From: Oenanthe sinensis | Taxonomy: Eukaryota; Streptophyta; Magnoliopsida; Apiales; Apiaceae | Direction of reading: 5' to 3' | Assembly (NCBI GenBank): GCA_028671895.1 | Contig: CM053806.1 | Span: 20,347,001 to 20,411,000 of the forward strand | Length of the DNA stretch: 64,000 bases | Shown here: positions 10,795-23,419 of the stretch, piece by piece | How positions within the stretch are numbered: the first letter of the stretch is position 1 | How the letters are laid out: every line of letters starts with the position of its first letter | Translations under genes and position numbers: made by a program | Notes under the pieces: generated by a model | What the model saw: only the letters and a program-made list of their open reading frames with translations | Told to the model about the DNA's origin: nothing | The model's database searches: none

Positions 10795-11416
10795 TTAGGG
10801 TTGAGCAAAATTAAGCACACCTATTTCACAGACTAATCTATTAAAAGTAGATTCATCTAGAGGTTTGATAAAAATGTCTGCAAGTTGTTGTTCACTATGG
10901 ACAAAATGTAATTCAACTGTACCATTCATTACATGTTCCATAATGAAATGATACTTTATGTCAATGTGTTTGGTTCTGGAATGTTGCACATGATTTTATG
11001 TTATTGCAATGGCACTTGTGTTATCATAGAAAATAGGAATCTTGTTCATGTTGAACCCATAGTCAAATAATTGATTCCTCATACATAATATTTGTGCACA
11101 GCAACTTCTAACAGCAATGTACTCAGCTTCTGCAGTTGAAGTTGATACTGAGTGTTGCTTTTTGCTAAACCATGACACAAGTTTGTTTCCTAGAAATTAA
11201 CAGGTGCCTGTCGTACTTTTTTTGTCTATTTTGCAACCTGCATAATCTGCATCTGAGTAGTCTATTAGATTAAAACCAGAATCTCTAGGATACCAAATAC
11301 CTAAATTTGATGTACCCTTGAGATATCTAAAAATCCTCTTAATAGCCACTAAATGAGATTCTCTAGGATCAGCCTAAAACCTAGCACACAAACATGTAGA
11401 TAACATTATGTCTGGC
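10795..11416 (-). pseudogene. RNase H domain and end of Sire-A pol
   Basis: On the minus strand the sequence encodes the end of RT and RNase [52 protein letters not shown] and KHIDIKYHF, ending in a stop near 10795. Internal stops interrupt it at about 11195 and 10993. LARD-2 cut it at 11416. The other half, with the SLLYITASRP motif, begins at 25290 and joins in frame. Confidence 0.85.
11412..11416. repeat. Target site duplication of LARD-2, left copy (ctggc)
   Basis: ctggc precedes the LTR terminus TGTTGGG. The right partner at 25290-25294 is ttggc, one mismatch, as expected for an insertion that has aged. Confidence 0.8.
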
Positions 11417-13286
11417 TGTTGGGTCCCTAAGTATCGTAGAAGGGGGGTTGAATACGATACTCACAATAATTTAATTTCTTTTCTGAATTTGCGGATAAAT
11501 AAATTATTGCTTCAGAGTGGGTTTGGCCATTTATAGTGTTTAGGTGAGCTGCCTACTAATTTTCTGTGTGTCCGGATAAATCAATTAGGTTCAAGAAAAT
11601 TAGCAAGTAATTTAATGAGACAAGTTTCCGGGAATATATCTTTCATATATAAACCCAGAGGGGTGCTACACCCAGTTAAAAATATAACTGGCTTCCAAAG
11701 AACAAATTAGTTCTTTGCTACTAACACAAAAATATTAGGCTCAGTTCCTATACAAATATATCTAAATTAGTACAATGAAAAACTAAGTCCGTACGGAGTG
11801 ATATCTAGGAGCCCTGAGCATTTTTCGTTAAAGAACTGGGTCCTAATATCTGACCAGGAGCAAGGTATGGGTGTGTATAAAATTGTTTCTTCTTGCTCCG
11901 GCCATGGTAGTGGCTCTCTACATATTATTTGTGTTGGAGAAGACGACTCTTCAATTTAATTGGTGTAGTCTTTAAATCAATAAAGTATGCTGCTGTAATT
12001 TGATTGGCTGATGGCTGAGTGGGGACAAGAAATATTTGTTGCGCCTGAATATTTTGTGACGCCTTAATTCTTTGTTGCGCCTGAATTGTTTATGGCGCTT
12101 CTACACGAAGTATAGAGGGGAAGCGCCACAAAACAATTGCCTTAGAAAATATATAAAGTTTGTTGCGCCTGCTATTTTGTTGCGCCTCTAGAGTGCAACC
12201 CCTGTGCACAATTTAGTGGCGCCATTCAGTTGATTAACTGCCTTAGTTTTTTTTCAGAATGTTTGTTGCTCCCAATTCTTTTGTTGCGCCTTTGACTTTG
12301 TCTTGGTCAAAGTGCAATTTGATCACTGCACTTTGACCTTCTTCTCATTCCTTGACTGAAGTTTACCAACTTGCATTTCTTGTACCAAAGTCTTGTCACA
12401 TTACACCCTGTACCCTGAGCTGTTTCCGTTCTTCGACTGTAGTTCAGAAACTTTCACTTTTCGTACCAAGGTTGTGACACTTTGCACCCTGCACCCTTTG
12501 AGCTGTTTAGCTGTTTGGATGTTAGCTGTTTAGCTGTTTGGCTGTAGCCTCTACAAATTACTTTTTGTACCTTAATAAATAGCCGTTCTTTCCAGGTACG
12601 TTCTTCACCTTAACAATTCTTCTATAGTTAATACTCGGATTCCTTTCTCAAACTGCTGACGCCCAGTGCAACTGGTCTGGTTCATAGACGACTAACTTTG
12701 ATCCAGGTCTTCGTATTATTGCTTTACTTGCATTGTTAAGTTGGCAGCAACTTCATTGCTTCGAACACTGACTGTCAATAAACATTGTAACTTCACTAGA
12801 ACCTTTTCTGGTACTTAGACAACTTCTTCATTATTACCACAATCTTGAATACTTCATTCTCTGTTCTTCACTGACGCTTGAACATATGAATGAACTTCTT
12901 TCAGTGAGTATAACTTCAAGACTGCAGTTGTCTTCTTTAACCTTTGTCTTTACCCTTCTAGATTCCTATGCTTCGAACACTGTCTATCTTCAATCAATGC
13001 TAATACACTGAAATCTTCTCGTGACACTTCTATACTGAATTTTTAACACATCTGAAACCCTGAAAGTCTTCAACCATTATTCTTCACTTAGGCATGAACA
13101 TATTAATGAACTTCTCTCAATGACCTGTAGTAGACTTCAAAACTTCTTCTAATGTCTTGATTCACTGTATTTGCCTTGTCTTCATTTCTTCCTGATTTCT
13201 GTGTAGACGTAGTATTATTTACTTGTCCTGTTCTAGTGTTGAGTTATCACGATTACTATTCATACGGCTTCGTAATCTCACCAACA
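11417..13286 (-). repeat. 3' LTR of LARD-2
   Basis: 1870 bp, repeated at 23420-25289. It contains about nine TTGCGCC/GGCGC words between 12037 and 12310 and a TATA-like GGCTATTTATTAAGG on the minus strand near 12571-12585. Confidence 0.95.
11431..11460. repeat. Hairpin with a G-run loop near the LARD-2 LTR end
   Basis: GTATCGTA pairs with TACGATAC (8 bp) around a 14-base loop GAAGGGGGGTTGAA. The identical structure is at 23434-23463. LARD-3 has the same design with a different outer stem. Confidence 0.8.
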
Positions 13287-13301
13287 ATCTCCCCCTATTT
13301 G
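13287..13301 (-). other. Polypurine tract of LARD-2
   Basis: AAATAGGGGGAGAT on the minus strand directly abuts the LTR end. This sets the element's orientation. Confidence 0.9.
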
Positions 13302-16300
13302 ATTGTTAAACTTAGCAAACAAATCTCATAGAGAGGATAACTCAACTAACACCTAGATAAAGTAATCGTCTGGGACTTGTAAATAATGCTACTGGTTTTT
13401 CTGGATCAGATACTGCATTTCCAGAATTCTTGAGTAACTAAAATGAATGATGTTTGTTCCTTTTACTTCGAACTGGTATTCAAATTGTATCATCTTCATT
13501 TCCGTCTGTGTTTGAGCTTTCTCTGCTTCAGAATCCTTCATAGTTGAACTTAAAGAACTTATCATAAACAGAGCTTCATAAGAATTAGATTCCTGGGAAC
13601 GTCTTCAATAAAATATAGAACATTGCTCAAATAATGTTCTCCCCCTGAGAATATAATTCTTCTTCTTTATCTTCTTCTCCCCTTTAGATAATCAATGAAA
13701 GTGTCAATTCTTTTCTGTTCTTCCCACTTGGATGAAGAATCCTCTACTGACAACTCCTTTCAAGTATAAGATACAGTTTCTTGATTCTCCCATATTCTGT
13801 TGTTTCCTATAAGGATCAGAAGATAAGATTTTCTTCTTTTTCTTGTCTAAAATTTCCTCCTAAGGATATTAACTTCTCCCAAGGATACGAACCCCTTTTT
13901 CCAAGGATCTTCCAGGATCCAGGATACGAACCCCTTTAGGATATTAACTCTTAACTCTTCCGAAGGATACGAAGATAAGACTTTATTAACTTCTCCTTTT
14001 TCTCCCTATAATTTCTCCCCCTTAGTTGAGGAATCCTCGAATGGCCTACTTTTGAATGGTTTGTCTTCCAAAGAAGGTTCTCGTCTGTCGTTGATCGGGA
14101 AAAAATATAGTAACTTTTCTTCCAGAAGTAGCAAGTAGCAAGGGTAAGTGTTTGGCTTATGGTTTCTTCACTTCTACTACGTTCTGTTGGTGTTTACACT
14201 TAAGTGTCGAGCACTTTGAAGTGTTTCACTCTTTCTCTCCCTATCTCTCACTCAAGTGTATCTCTCCCTCACTTTCATTTAAGTGTTTCTCTCTCTCACT
14301 TTCACTCTGCATTCCAAATATAGCCTTCTGTACCTGCAAGTGAAATCCGTCAATTCATTCATATTCTCATCACCTGATTCATCAATATGAACTGAATCAC
14401 TATCAAGTGGAGAATTGCCTCGTAGAGGTGTTCTTGATCTATCATGCATAAGCACTGTCTCAGCACCAGACTCAATAGCGTTTGCTAACTCACTGTCTAG
14501 TGGAGCCTCACCTCTTTGAGATGGCTTATCCCAAGATTTTAAAATATTTTTAGGAATCCTGCCTTGTTCTATCAAGGAGTTGCCTCACACCTTCTCCGTA
14601 AACGGGAGGTCGACATTCCTTTTCAGGATCTGGAAATGTTCCTTCCAGGATGGGCGACGTAATAGACAATGTAATGAATGGCAAATTAGAGCCTATGTTT
14701 CCCTCGTAACCCTGTGATGGGAATTTTGTATAAATACCCTACTTGACTCATCTGAAGAATTCTTGTCAAGCAGTTGCCTCTCAAGCCCAGATAAATCTGA
14801 ACAAGAGATCTCCCTTTCGGGATGCAGAAGATTAACTTCTGTTTGAGGTAGATACTTGGACAATGTAATATATGGCTAGAGTCCGTATCTCCTTTAAACA
14901 CCTATACCTCTCACTGTGCACGCCTTGCAATGTGTTCCTAGAATTTATCTGTTTAGGATTACTATCAGCTTGAGTGCCAGTGGTGTGCTTGACTCATTAC
15001 AAGGTGCTCTGGCTGACGAGCGAATTTCAATGGACTCACCCTGTTGAGAGAATGATTCCAGAGACAGTTTTATTGCCTTTTCAGCTCTACATCCTTTTGA
15101 GAAGATACAGATGAGCTTACAGATACCTCAGTTATATACTTCTTTACTTCGCTAGAGGTAGAGCTGTGGGTGCACTTCCGACTTCATCCTTTTTTGCTGC
15201 ATCAAGTGCAGTTTCTCCCTTATCAACCTCTAATTTACATAAGTTCTTTATATCTCCAAGGGTTAATATATGGAAGTGGATGTGTGAGTGTTTGGTATTA
15301 TGGCATGGGTAAGAAATTGATGGGTTTTCAACCTCTTGGCCAGCTTCTGAAGCCTCTGTGGGCTAATCGGATAAAATCAATCAAAAAGATAAAGAAATAA
15401 TCACTTTAACATTCCAAAACATATTTTTCATCTCAAGGAGAAAGAAAAATATAAGAAGGAATGATAATGGATTGCATTAAAGCACTTTTAGTAAAAGAGT
15501 TTTGTAGGTTCTAAAGATTTATCATTTAAGAACATGATACCAATAGAAATTTTCTTTAAAATACCTATCCCATAATAAAACGCGGGAAAGTGTATCAGAG
15601 AAAATTTTTATCCCTTATGAATTTCTTATAAGGCAAACTTTCCATAATAAAACGCAGGAATTTATACCAAAGAAGAAATTCAACTTTCTTACTAAATTAT
15701 ATCTCAATAAAATGACTCTTTTCCTTTAAACCTAAGCACTGTATGTTTTGAAAACAGTTTTGCAAAACATCTTTATCAGATAGAAAACAATGATTTTCCG
15801 ACTCATAATACAATTATGACTTACATCATTTTCGTCCACCTGATAGTATCCCCGACTTTAAATAAAAACATGATAATTGGGGTTGGATGGATGCTTAACA
15901 ATACAGTACTAGACCTTTAAAGCAACAATCACTGTTTTGGTACTGTGAATCTATGTGAAACATACATTAAAACAAGTCTTTAAAAACAAATCATTTTACA
16001 AGTGATTGATACCTTGAAGTTAAAATAAATTTTCAAAAGAGAGAAAAAGTTTTTAAAGATAAGACTTTTAAAACTAGCTTTTGGGAGAGGATAAAAGATT
16101 TTGAGATTGGAGAAAAATTATCCTCAAGAAAAGTTTGATTCACACCCTAGGATTTAGAAATCAAAGTAGGGCTGTAAATCAAAAGATTTTCAAAAGAGAA
16201 GTTTTGAAAAAGAATTCTGAAGTTTTCTTATCTAAAACCGATAGAAAGTGAATGTATCTTTGAATAAGTCATTTTGAAAAAGAAATAGACAAAAATTTCT

Positions 16301-17440
16301 TTTAAATACATTCAGGAATCAGTTAAAGAAAGAAAACTAAATATACTAATACTAACGGCTTTTTCAAAAACCAATTTTTACTTAGAATAAAGACTAAGCA
16401 AATCCATTAGTATCAATAAATCACAATTATTTTGTAATAAAATATTATTCAATTATTACAGAGTAATAAAAGATAATAATTATACTACAAATAATTGTGC
16501 TTCTTATTTATTTTAACTTACTTAAATCATGGAACCAATATATCACTGAATTGTTTTATATCATCATGATTTAAATAAATCAAAATAAATTAAATACTTA
16601 TGCTATACTAAGCAATTGCCAATCACATGCATATATATCAAATAAACATGACAATCATTCAGTAGAACAATAAGCATTTAAACATATTTTTATTATTAGT
16701 GATTTCAGATAAACAACTTGTGTTATCACTAATATTAAAAATATCACAATTAATTGCACGCTGATACCAATTATTAGATATTTATCAATAATTTCAAAAT
16801 GCAAGAAATTGTGCTTCTTATATTTTATCAAATCAAAATTATGAAACTGATAATCATTGTATTGCTTCAATCCATAATTTTAATAGGATAAAATAATTTC
16901 GCTAAATACTAAAATATTCATAAGATTGAATATTAGCATCTAACTTCCTACACTATATCTAATAATTGTCACTCTAGCATATTACAATTATACTCATAAC
17001 AATTATTATTGATATATGTAAGCTCGAGAAAATAGTTGAATAGAAATTCACAAGTCCTTTAAATATAGACATTTAACACTTGTGTTCCTAATAGCAACTT
17101 CTCGCAACAAAAATCAAATTTAGAAATATTTCCTAAGTATATAAAATATTGAGAATTTTATACACATAACTTAGAAAATACTTCGTCTTCCAATATTAGT
17201 GAGTTTTGAAATATGCATTAATTACTTAGAACAGAAATTCTAAATACAGTCACTAATATCAAAAATATCACAATTATTTGTAACAAAATATTTAAGAATA
17301 TCAGAGCAAAATATCAGAGCAATTAAGCAAGACATCTTGACTAATACTCATCAAATATTTAACATGCAAATAATTATGTTTCTAACTTATGCTAAATAAT
17401 TTAACTACCACTTATGCATATAACATTGTAAGCATGATAA
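13302..17440 (-). other. Long 3' region of LARD-2 between pol remnant and PPT
   Basis: About 4.1 kb without a convincing gene, in the place where Sireviruses carry their extra ORF. It holds repeated PPT-like words (13641, 13674, 14024), repeats of AAGGATACGAACCCC-like words (13860-13970), a CT-rich stretch with CACTCAAGTGT words (14200-14310) and a block conserved in LARD-3 (14900-15260). From 15400 to 17440 it is AT-rich and also partly shared with LARD-3. Short ORFs such as 14279-14575 (minus) may be remnants of the extra ORF but cannot be assigned. Confidence 0.6.
14900..15260 (-). other. Block strongly conserved between LARD-2 and LARD-3
   Basis: This aligns over more than 300 bases with 44925-45340, including nearly identical runs around CATTACAAGGTGCTCTGGCT and GTGGGTGCACTTCCGACTTC. 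On the minus strand, conserved peptide-like stretches are GETALDAA.KDEVGSAPTALPL and IRSSARAPCNESSTP in different frames, so it may come from the end of an extra ORF. The flanks are more diverged. Confidence 0.65.
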
Positions 17441-17569
17441 TTAAACTAATAGCAATAAGTATGAGGTACTGGATTTAAAAATAAATTCACAAGTCCTTTA
17501 AATATGAAAAATTTAATACTTGTGAACTCATTTGAGAATTCCTTGCAGATGGGATTTCCAACATATATG

Positions 17570-20360
17570 CAAATAAATAATATCCCAAGTTTACTACCCA
17601 ACTTAGATAAAATGAATTCATCAAGTTGTTTAACAAATATCTGCAATTTATTCTACTAAGGACAATCTCAAAAGAAATGATATCTGGTGTCCATGAGCTT
17701 GTTCCTTAAGTGGTGTGGAGAGATCAACAGAGTTGTTGGAATAAATTGACAGCTTCTAGGAATGACTTCCCTGTCTTTCTTACAACCTGCATCATCTATA
17801 TCTATATAGCCAATTATGTTAAACCTATTATCTTTAGGGTACCTGATTCTAAGAATTGGTGATCCCCTAAGATATCTAACAATTCATAACTTAGCTATAG
17901 GATAAGATTCTCTAGTATCCACTTGGAAACTTGCACATAGGCATATCGAGAATAAAATATATGGTCTTTATGCACTAGAATAAGTAATGAGCTGATCATA
18001 CCTCTATAGCTTGTCACTTCAATTCATATACCTGATTTGCACTGATCAAGCTTAGTTGTCTGTTGGCAAGAAGCCTTGGCAGGTCTAGAATCTTCCAAAT
18101 TGCGCATTTTCAAAAGATCCTTGACTTACTTTAATTGTCATCATTCTTTCGAATCACTTATAATCCAAAAAGAACTGCAACTCTTCCAATATGCTCATAT
18201 TGTACATACTTTGCATTTACTTAGCACATATCTCTTGCCAATTTTTCATTAGTAGACCCACATATAATATAATCATGGTATACTAGCACATATATGACAT
18301 TGTGTGTGCCCTGTATTCTAGAGAGATATATGTGTATAACTACTCTAATATAAAATCATTTTCAAGTAATAAACTAGTTAGAGTGTCATACCATGTCCTT
18401 GACGATTTGCTTCAATCCCTAACTCCATTCATAGAAGAGCTTGTGAAGAGAATGATATACAAATTCTAATGATCTTTAACTTCAAAGTCCAGGAAATGTT
18501 GTACATCAGCTTCAACTTCTAACTCACCATTCAGGAGTGCACTTGTTCACATTCATCTGATAGATATTCATGCTTGAATGCTCAACATGTACTAGGAGTA
18601 TCCTTATTGTTAGGTCATCATCTTGTTAGGCCCTAAAAGGATCAAGTCTCGTCACTGGTGCTTACTGTTTGATCTTGAAAGTCTCGAAGATTCTGTTTCC
18701 ATTATCATCAATACCTTCTACTTTGTATTAACCTCTAGCAACCAGTTTGGCTTTGTCCCTTATAACAATGCCAATAATCATCCAGTCTCTGAAAACCCTT
18801 ACAATACCAAATACCATCTTGTTTTGTGGTATGGGTTCCAGCTTCAGTAGTTTCTGCCTTCGAACTGATTGAGATCATCTTGCATTTGCAATCACCCTAT
18901 CTGGATCAATCAGTGCATCTTCACTATTCTTTGGGATACCAATTATTGATTGTTGGGTCCTAAAAAAAATATATGTTCATTTTGATTAGCACTTCTAGCC
19001 TTTACTCAATAATCCGGATCACTAAGAACTAGACTCCAGGAATGGCTTTGACTTCAAACCCTTTGTCTCGGCAGATATGTTCTTAATGTATTCCTTTGAT
19101 CTTCATTGTGTTGAGTACGACTAGTAGATCCTTGTTTTATTATTTACTCCCCCTGAGTTGCTGCTAGGATGTGTTGAGGATCCTTCACCTTTTTCAGTGG
19201 ATTCTGTTAAAGTTCACGAGTTATGTAGTTTCACTACCATTTCCACTAATAGGATTGAATCAACATCATTATCATTGTTTCCTTCTGCAACCTCAGTTTC
19301 AACATCAGTATCTGAATTTGACTCTGACGGGATGTCAAACTTCAAAGATTCAGAATAGTCTTTCATTTGAATGCTTGGGAGCTTGGTGTAGTAGGTCGAC
19401 ACATTCAGACTTTTAATCACCTCCTGGTTTTACATCATCAATGAGTAGCCGAGGAAAATTATTCCTTGAGTCTTAACTTCTTGTCAAGATACTCATATAA
19501 ATCTTCAGTAAATATCAATTTCCTCCAAACACACGAAAGAGCTTCAGTGTTTGCTTCTGGTTGGCCATTAACTCATATGATGTCTTTTCACGATCTTGTT
19601 GATTAAAGCAGCATGTTGTGTTAATTGTTTCAGCTTCAAAGTACCTTTTTCAGTGCAGACTTCATTTAGAACTTCACTCACGAAATTTAGTTCCATTATC
19701 TGACTTCAGAGTTCTCATAGCTTACTTTGCTTCTAACTTGATCTTCCTTAAGTGATAATCACCATCTGTGACATTTTGTCTGTTGAATGCACGAACATCA
19801 CCAATTTATAATTAGGGTTGTCTCCATCCACCACTAAGAATAATTCTTCATTGACATAACTTGCTTCAGTGTGATGTTTTTAGTGACTTCCCTATATGAC
19901 GTACTTCAAAATGTCCTTCTTGATAGAATTCTATTAGAAGCAGTCCTCTCACCAATTTCTTCTTTATCAAAGAATCCATTATCTTGTTCACCAAGTGTGA
20001 GAGCTTCATTTGCCATAGCTAACTCTTTACTGATGAAGCTTTACTGAAAAGTTTACTTCACCTTTGCATATTGAATTTCATGTCAGCTACGAACAAAATT
20101 CTTCACTCCCTATTGAGTGAGCTTTCAACCTTCTTGTTTGAGATCAAACACCTTTCCTTTTCAATGCTTTTCCAGAAAACCCTTGACAAAGAATTCCCTA
20201 GTGCCCTGTAGATAGTGCTTAAGTCCTTCCACAAGAAAGATGCTTCCAGTGATAACGGTTCTTAAATCATGATAGCCATATCCCTTGTACATCATTTGTT
20301 GTCATCTCCAAAGGTTACCATCGGGGAGGCTTTCTCAACCAATTGTGATAGTAGAGCTTT
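17570..20360 (-). pseudogene. Decayed pol (integrase, RT, RNase H) of LARD-2
   Basis: Read from right to left on the minus strand, the DNA follows copia pol order. There are integrase-like pieces at about 19500-20100, the integrase-RT linker at about 19214-19420, the RT start (a QDDLNQFE-like piece) at about 18850-18950, the RT and RNase H region to about 17700, and a pol C-terminus (MQIFVKQLDE...LGSKLGIL) at 17580-17646. No segment stays in frame for a whole domain. The similarity to the Sire-A pol is clear at the DNA level, but stops and indels are many. Confidence 0.7.
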
Positions 20361-21181
20361 AATCTTCATCATATGCCTCAAACAATAAATGTCATGAAGT
20401 CACATTACTTTTCCTCTTTTATTACATACTCTACAATTACAAATGATTAAGTTTCTTGGTACTCAATTTTAATTGAGTCCAGATGGGTTAGAGATATTAT
20501 CAGAGGTAACAACAGCTTCAATATGCATAAAGCACATGGATAGAAGAACTAACAAAATAATTACTAATTCTGACTAATCCATTTCTGTTATTGTCTAACA
20601 TTTTTAACTATCTCTAATTACCTAAGTCAGTTTTAGATTAATCCTCGAATCAATAAATGTTACTGACTACTTAGATAATTCTCCCATCTTTTATTATTCT
20701 ATCCCTAACAAGCAATACATGATATGATATGACATTTAAGTGCAACTATGTGAGTGCGAGCAAATCATGTGAAAATAAGCACATAAACAATTTTAAGAAT
20801 ATGCAGAATATTTGAATAAAACATTATAAGCAATATCAAATTCCACATATACTTATCAAGTCATTTATCACAATAAGAGTAAATATAAAATATCTGATCT
20901 ATGACCTGTTTGTCTATTTAGTAATTTTCACAACATTAGCAGAGGTATTAAATCACAGAAGATTTAACTCAAGTTCCAACAAATGTTTTAGGGATACACC
21001 TAACCGTCTAGAACACCCTATCTAATTCTCCAGATTTTCATTTTAATGCATATAAAATCAAGTATGAAATGTACTAATTAAACTCATGAATCCTAGCATG
21101 TAATCTTATTCTTAGCAATTAATTAAGCATTTAAGTCCTAAGATGCTAACATGCTGTCATGAATATAATACATTTCAATAC
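20361..21181 (-). other. AT-rich interval of LARD-2, no gene
   Basis: This lies between the pol and gag remnants. I see only AT-rich sequence and scattered short frames. Parts (20440-20700 and 21000-21180) resemble the corresponding LARD-3 interval at 49080-49850. Confidence 0.55.
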
Positions 21182-21478
21182 TTAAAACTCATACAGTTCT
21201 GAATTAGATAAACATATACTAGTTAGAATGTGTACCTGTGAAGTGCTTAGTGATTCATCTCCAGTGTTGGTCATTGATGCCAAATGTCCATTTGGTTCAT
21301 CACTGTCACTGATAGAATCAGCTTTGCATTTAACTTCACCACCATATGCTTTCCCTTGCTGCATCCTCATTGATGCCTGAGATTCCTGCTTCAACCCAAC
21401 ACAGTGTCTGTCATCATTTGCTTGTACAGGCTTCTTCAAACTGTGTAGCAAACCCCTGATCTTGTCTTTCATAATCAA
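21182..21478 (-). pseudogene. Gag remnant of LARD-2
   Basis: A 98-codon frame contains a stretch like SISDSDEPNGHLASMTNTGDESLSTSQVHILT when read in pieces. It matches the acidic Sire-B and Sire-C gag region WEDSDDEE...EGSSTSSNQVHIL. The rest of gag, out to about 22270, can only be followed as fragments. LARD-3 has a matching remnant at 49855-50290. Confidence 0.6.
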
Positions 21479-22535
21479 CCATCCTTGTCTTATAACCGCA
21501 TCTTGAATTGATCTTGAAAATCTCCTTTATGGAATCTATAGGTAATGACCTTAGATTAAGAATTTGGATTCCGTCTGAATCTGATGTCACTGAACTTCCT
21601 GTTGCCCTGCAGGCTTGACTTGTAGTCCAGTTCTCAAGTTATTCCAAAGTGTAAGATATAACACCTTAACCACTACCTCGAGCTTCAACATCTTCAATTC
21701 AACTTCTAGGATCAATCCATTTCTGTTCAGAGGTTCTCAACCTTGACTTCAATCAAATTTGGTTCCTGGGTCACAAATACAGTGGATATGCTAACAACCT
21801 GCTTTACCAAATATTATCTTATTCAGCTCTTGTTCTAGTTCATAGGCCTTTAGCACAACATGTAGATCTTTTAAAGATAATGTGGTTATATCCTTAGAAT
21901 CCCTTGTAGTTGTAATCCTATGTTCCAGATGATCTACAGTGTTAGCACGAACTTCCTGTAATCTCCCTGTAGAATAAACTTTAAGGCTTGTACTGAGATG
22001 CCAGGATGTCCAGTCTGTTCTCCTTCACACTAATTAAACCCCTAAGATTTTTCATCCAAAAATTCAACTCAAATTACCCAAAAAATGTACCCAAATTAAT
22101 TTCTTCTTTTACAACTTCCAAAATATTAGTGGGATCCTATGGAGTAAACCTCTGAGGAAATTAGTACCACTATTTCTTCAACCTGTTCCAGAATAAGCTT
22201 CATTGGATAATCTTCAGTCAATTTTAATTGTCTTCAATACCCGGAAAAATCTTCATCTACAAACCCTTGCGCACCCTCGAATTAATATTTAAGAAAAATT
22301 TAGATTTACAGAATTTTTAATTTTCTTAGAAAATAAATTAATCAAAAATAAATATATACAACAAATTAATTTCCAAGAATTTCGAATTTTCTTAAAAATT
22401 AAAATGTCGTAAATTAATATTTAAGAAAAAATTTAGTTTTCAAGAATTTTAAATTTTCTGGAAAAATAAATAAATCTAAAATAAAAATTAAAAATTAAAG
22501 GGTACAAAACTTGGGGTACCAAACAGCATTTTGGT
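21479..22535 (-). other. Gag-proximal and leader region of LARD-2
   Basis: Probable gag N-terminal remnants extend to about 22270. After that the sequence is AT-rich (22270-22530) with repeats of TTTAAGAAAAATTTAG-like words. No gene is supported. Confidence 0.45.
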
Positions 22536-22830
22536 GTTAGTGGCGCCAAGATTCTTTGTTGCGCCTTACACATCGATCACCCTGTACAGGCGCAACAAAC
22601 AGTTACGAGCACAACTAATGACTTAGAAAACAAATCTCCCGCGCGTGTAAGTGTTTGTGGCACTAGACACAGGGTAGGCAGTGGAGGGGCGCAACTTAAT
22701 TTTTTCTTAAGCTGCTCGACTAACTCCCGCGCGTATGTGGCGCCTGCAGAGGGTAGCCTTAGGAAGGGCGCAACAAACTTCTCATTCACAATTGGCGCGT
22801 GTACTTTGTTTTCAAGTCAAGTGGCACCAA
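22536..22830 (-). repeat. GGCGC / GGCGCAACAAA word cluster in the LARD-2 leader
   Basis: About eight GC-rich words (TTTGTTGCGCC, GGCGCAACAAAC, GTGGCGCC, GGCGCAACTT) occur in both orientations in about 300 bases. The same words fill part of each LTR (12037-12310 and the equivalent area near 24040-24310). Confidence 0.75.
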
Positions 22831-22904
22831 CAGTCACACACACTGAACTGCTCGAGTTGAAACAAAAATTGGACCACGTAAATTGCTTAATAAATTTAAA
22901 CCTT

Positions 22905-23300
22905 AAACTTTATTAAATTTATAAAATAAACTAATTAAAATTTATAATATAAAATAACAAAAGTTTATAAAATAAATTTTATAAAAGTTTATAAAATAAA
23001 TTTAATATTAAGTTTATAAAATAAACTAATTAAAATTTATAATATAAACTAATAAGAATTTATAAAACAAATTTTATAAAAGTTTCTAAAATAAATTTAA
23101 TACTAAGTTTATAAAATAAACTAATTAAAATTTATTATATAAACTAATAAAAGTTTATAAAACAAATTTTATAAAAGTTTATAAAATAAATTTAATATTA
23201 AGTTTATAAAATAAACTAATTAAAATTTATAATATAAATTTATAAAAGTTTATAAAACAAATTATATAAGAGTTTATAAAATAATCTTATTAAAAGTTTA
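22905..23300 (-). repeat. 95-bp tandem repeat in the LARD-2 leader
   Basis: The word AGTTTATAAAATAAACTAAT recurs at 23011, 23106 and 23201, with a variant at 22916, always 95 bases apart. This gives about four copies of an almost pure A+T unit ending about 100 bases from the PBS. Confidence 0.8.
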
Positions 23301-23405
23301 TATTTAAACTTATTTAACAAGGCCTCTAAACAGTCTGAGTCCAACCAGCTTCGATACCCTGAGTTTCACCGAGTTACGGATCTTGATTTGTATATCAATC
23401 AGTCA

Positions 23406-23417
23406 GCTCTGATATCA
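23406..23417 (-). other. Primer binding site of LARD-2
   Basis: TGATATCAGAGC on the minus strand, two bases after the LTR end, matches the initiator tRNA-Met PBS (TGGTATCAGAGC) with one change. Confidence 0.85.
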
Positions 23418-23419
23418 AT

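Noticed and set aside
14152..14343. Plus-strand Ser/Leu/Cys-rich ORF, and a similar one at 43992-44177
   Set aside because: Both come from the CT-rich CACTCAAGTG stretch shared by LARD-2 and LARD-3; composition explains them.
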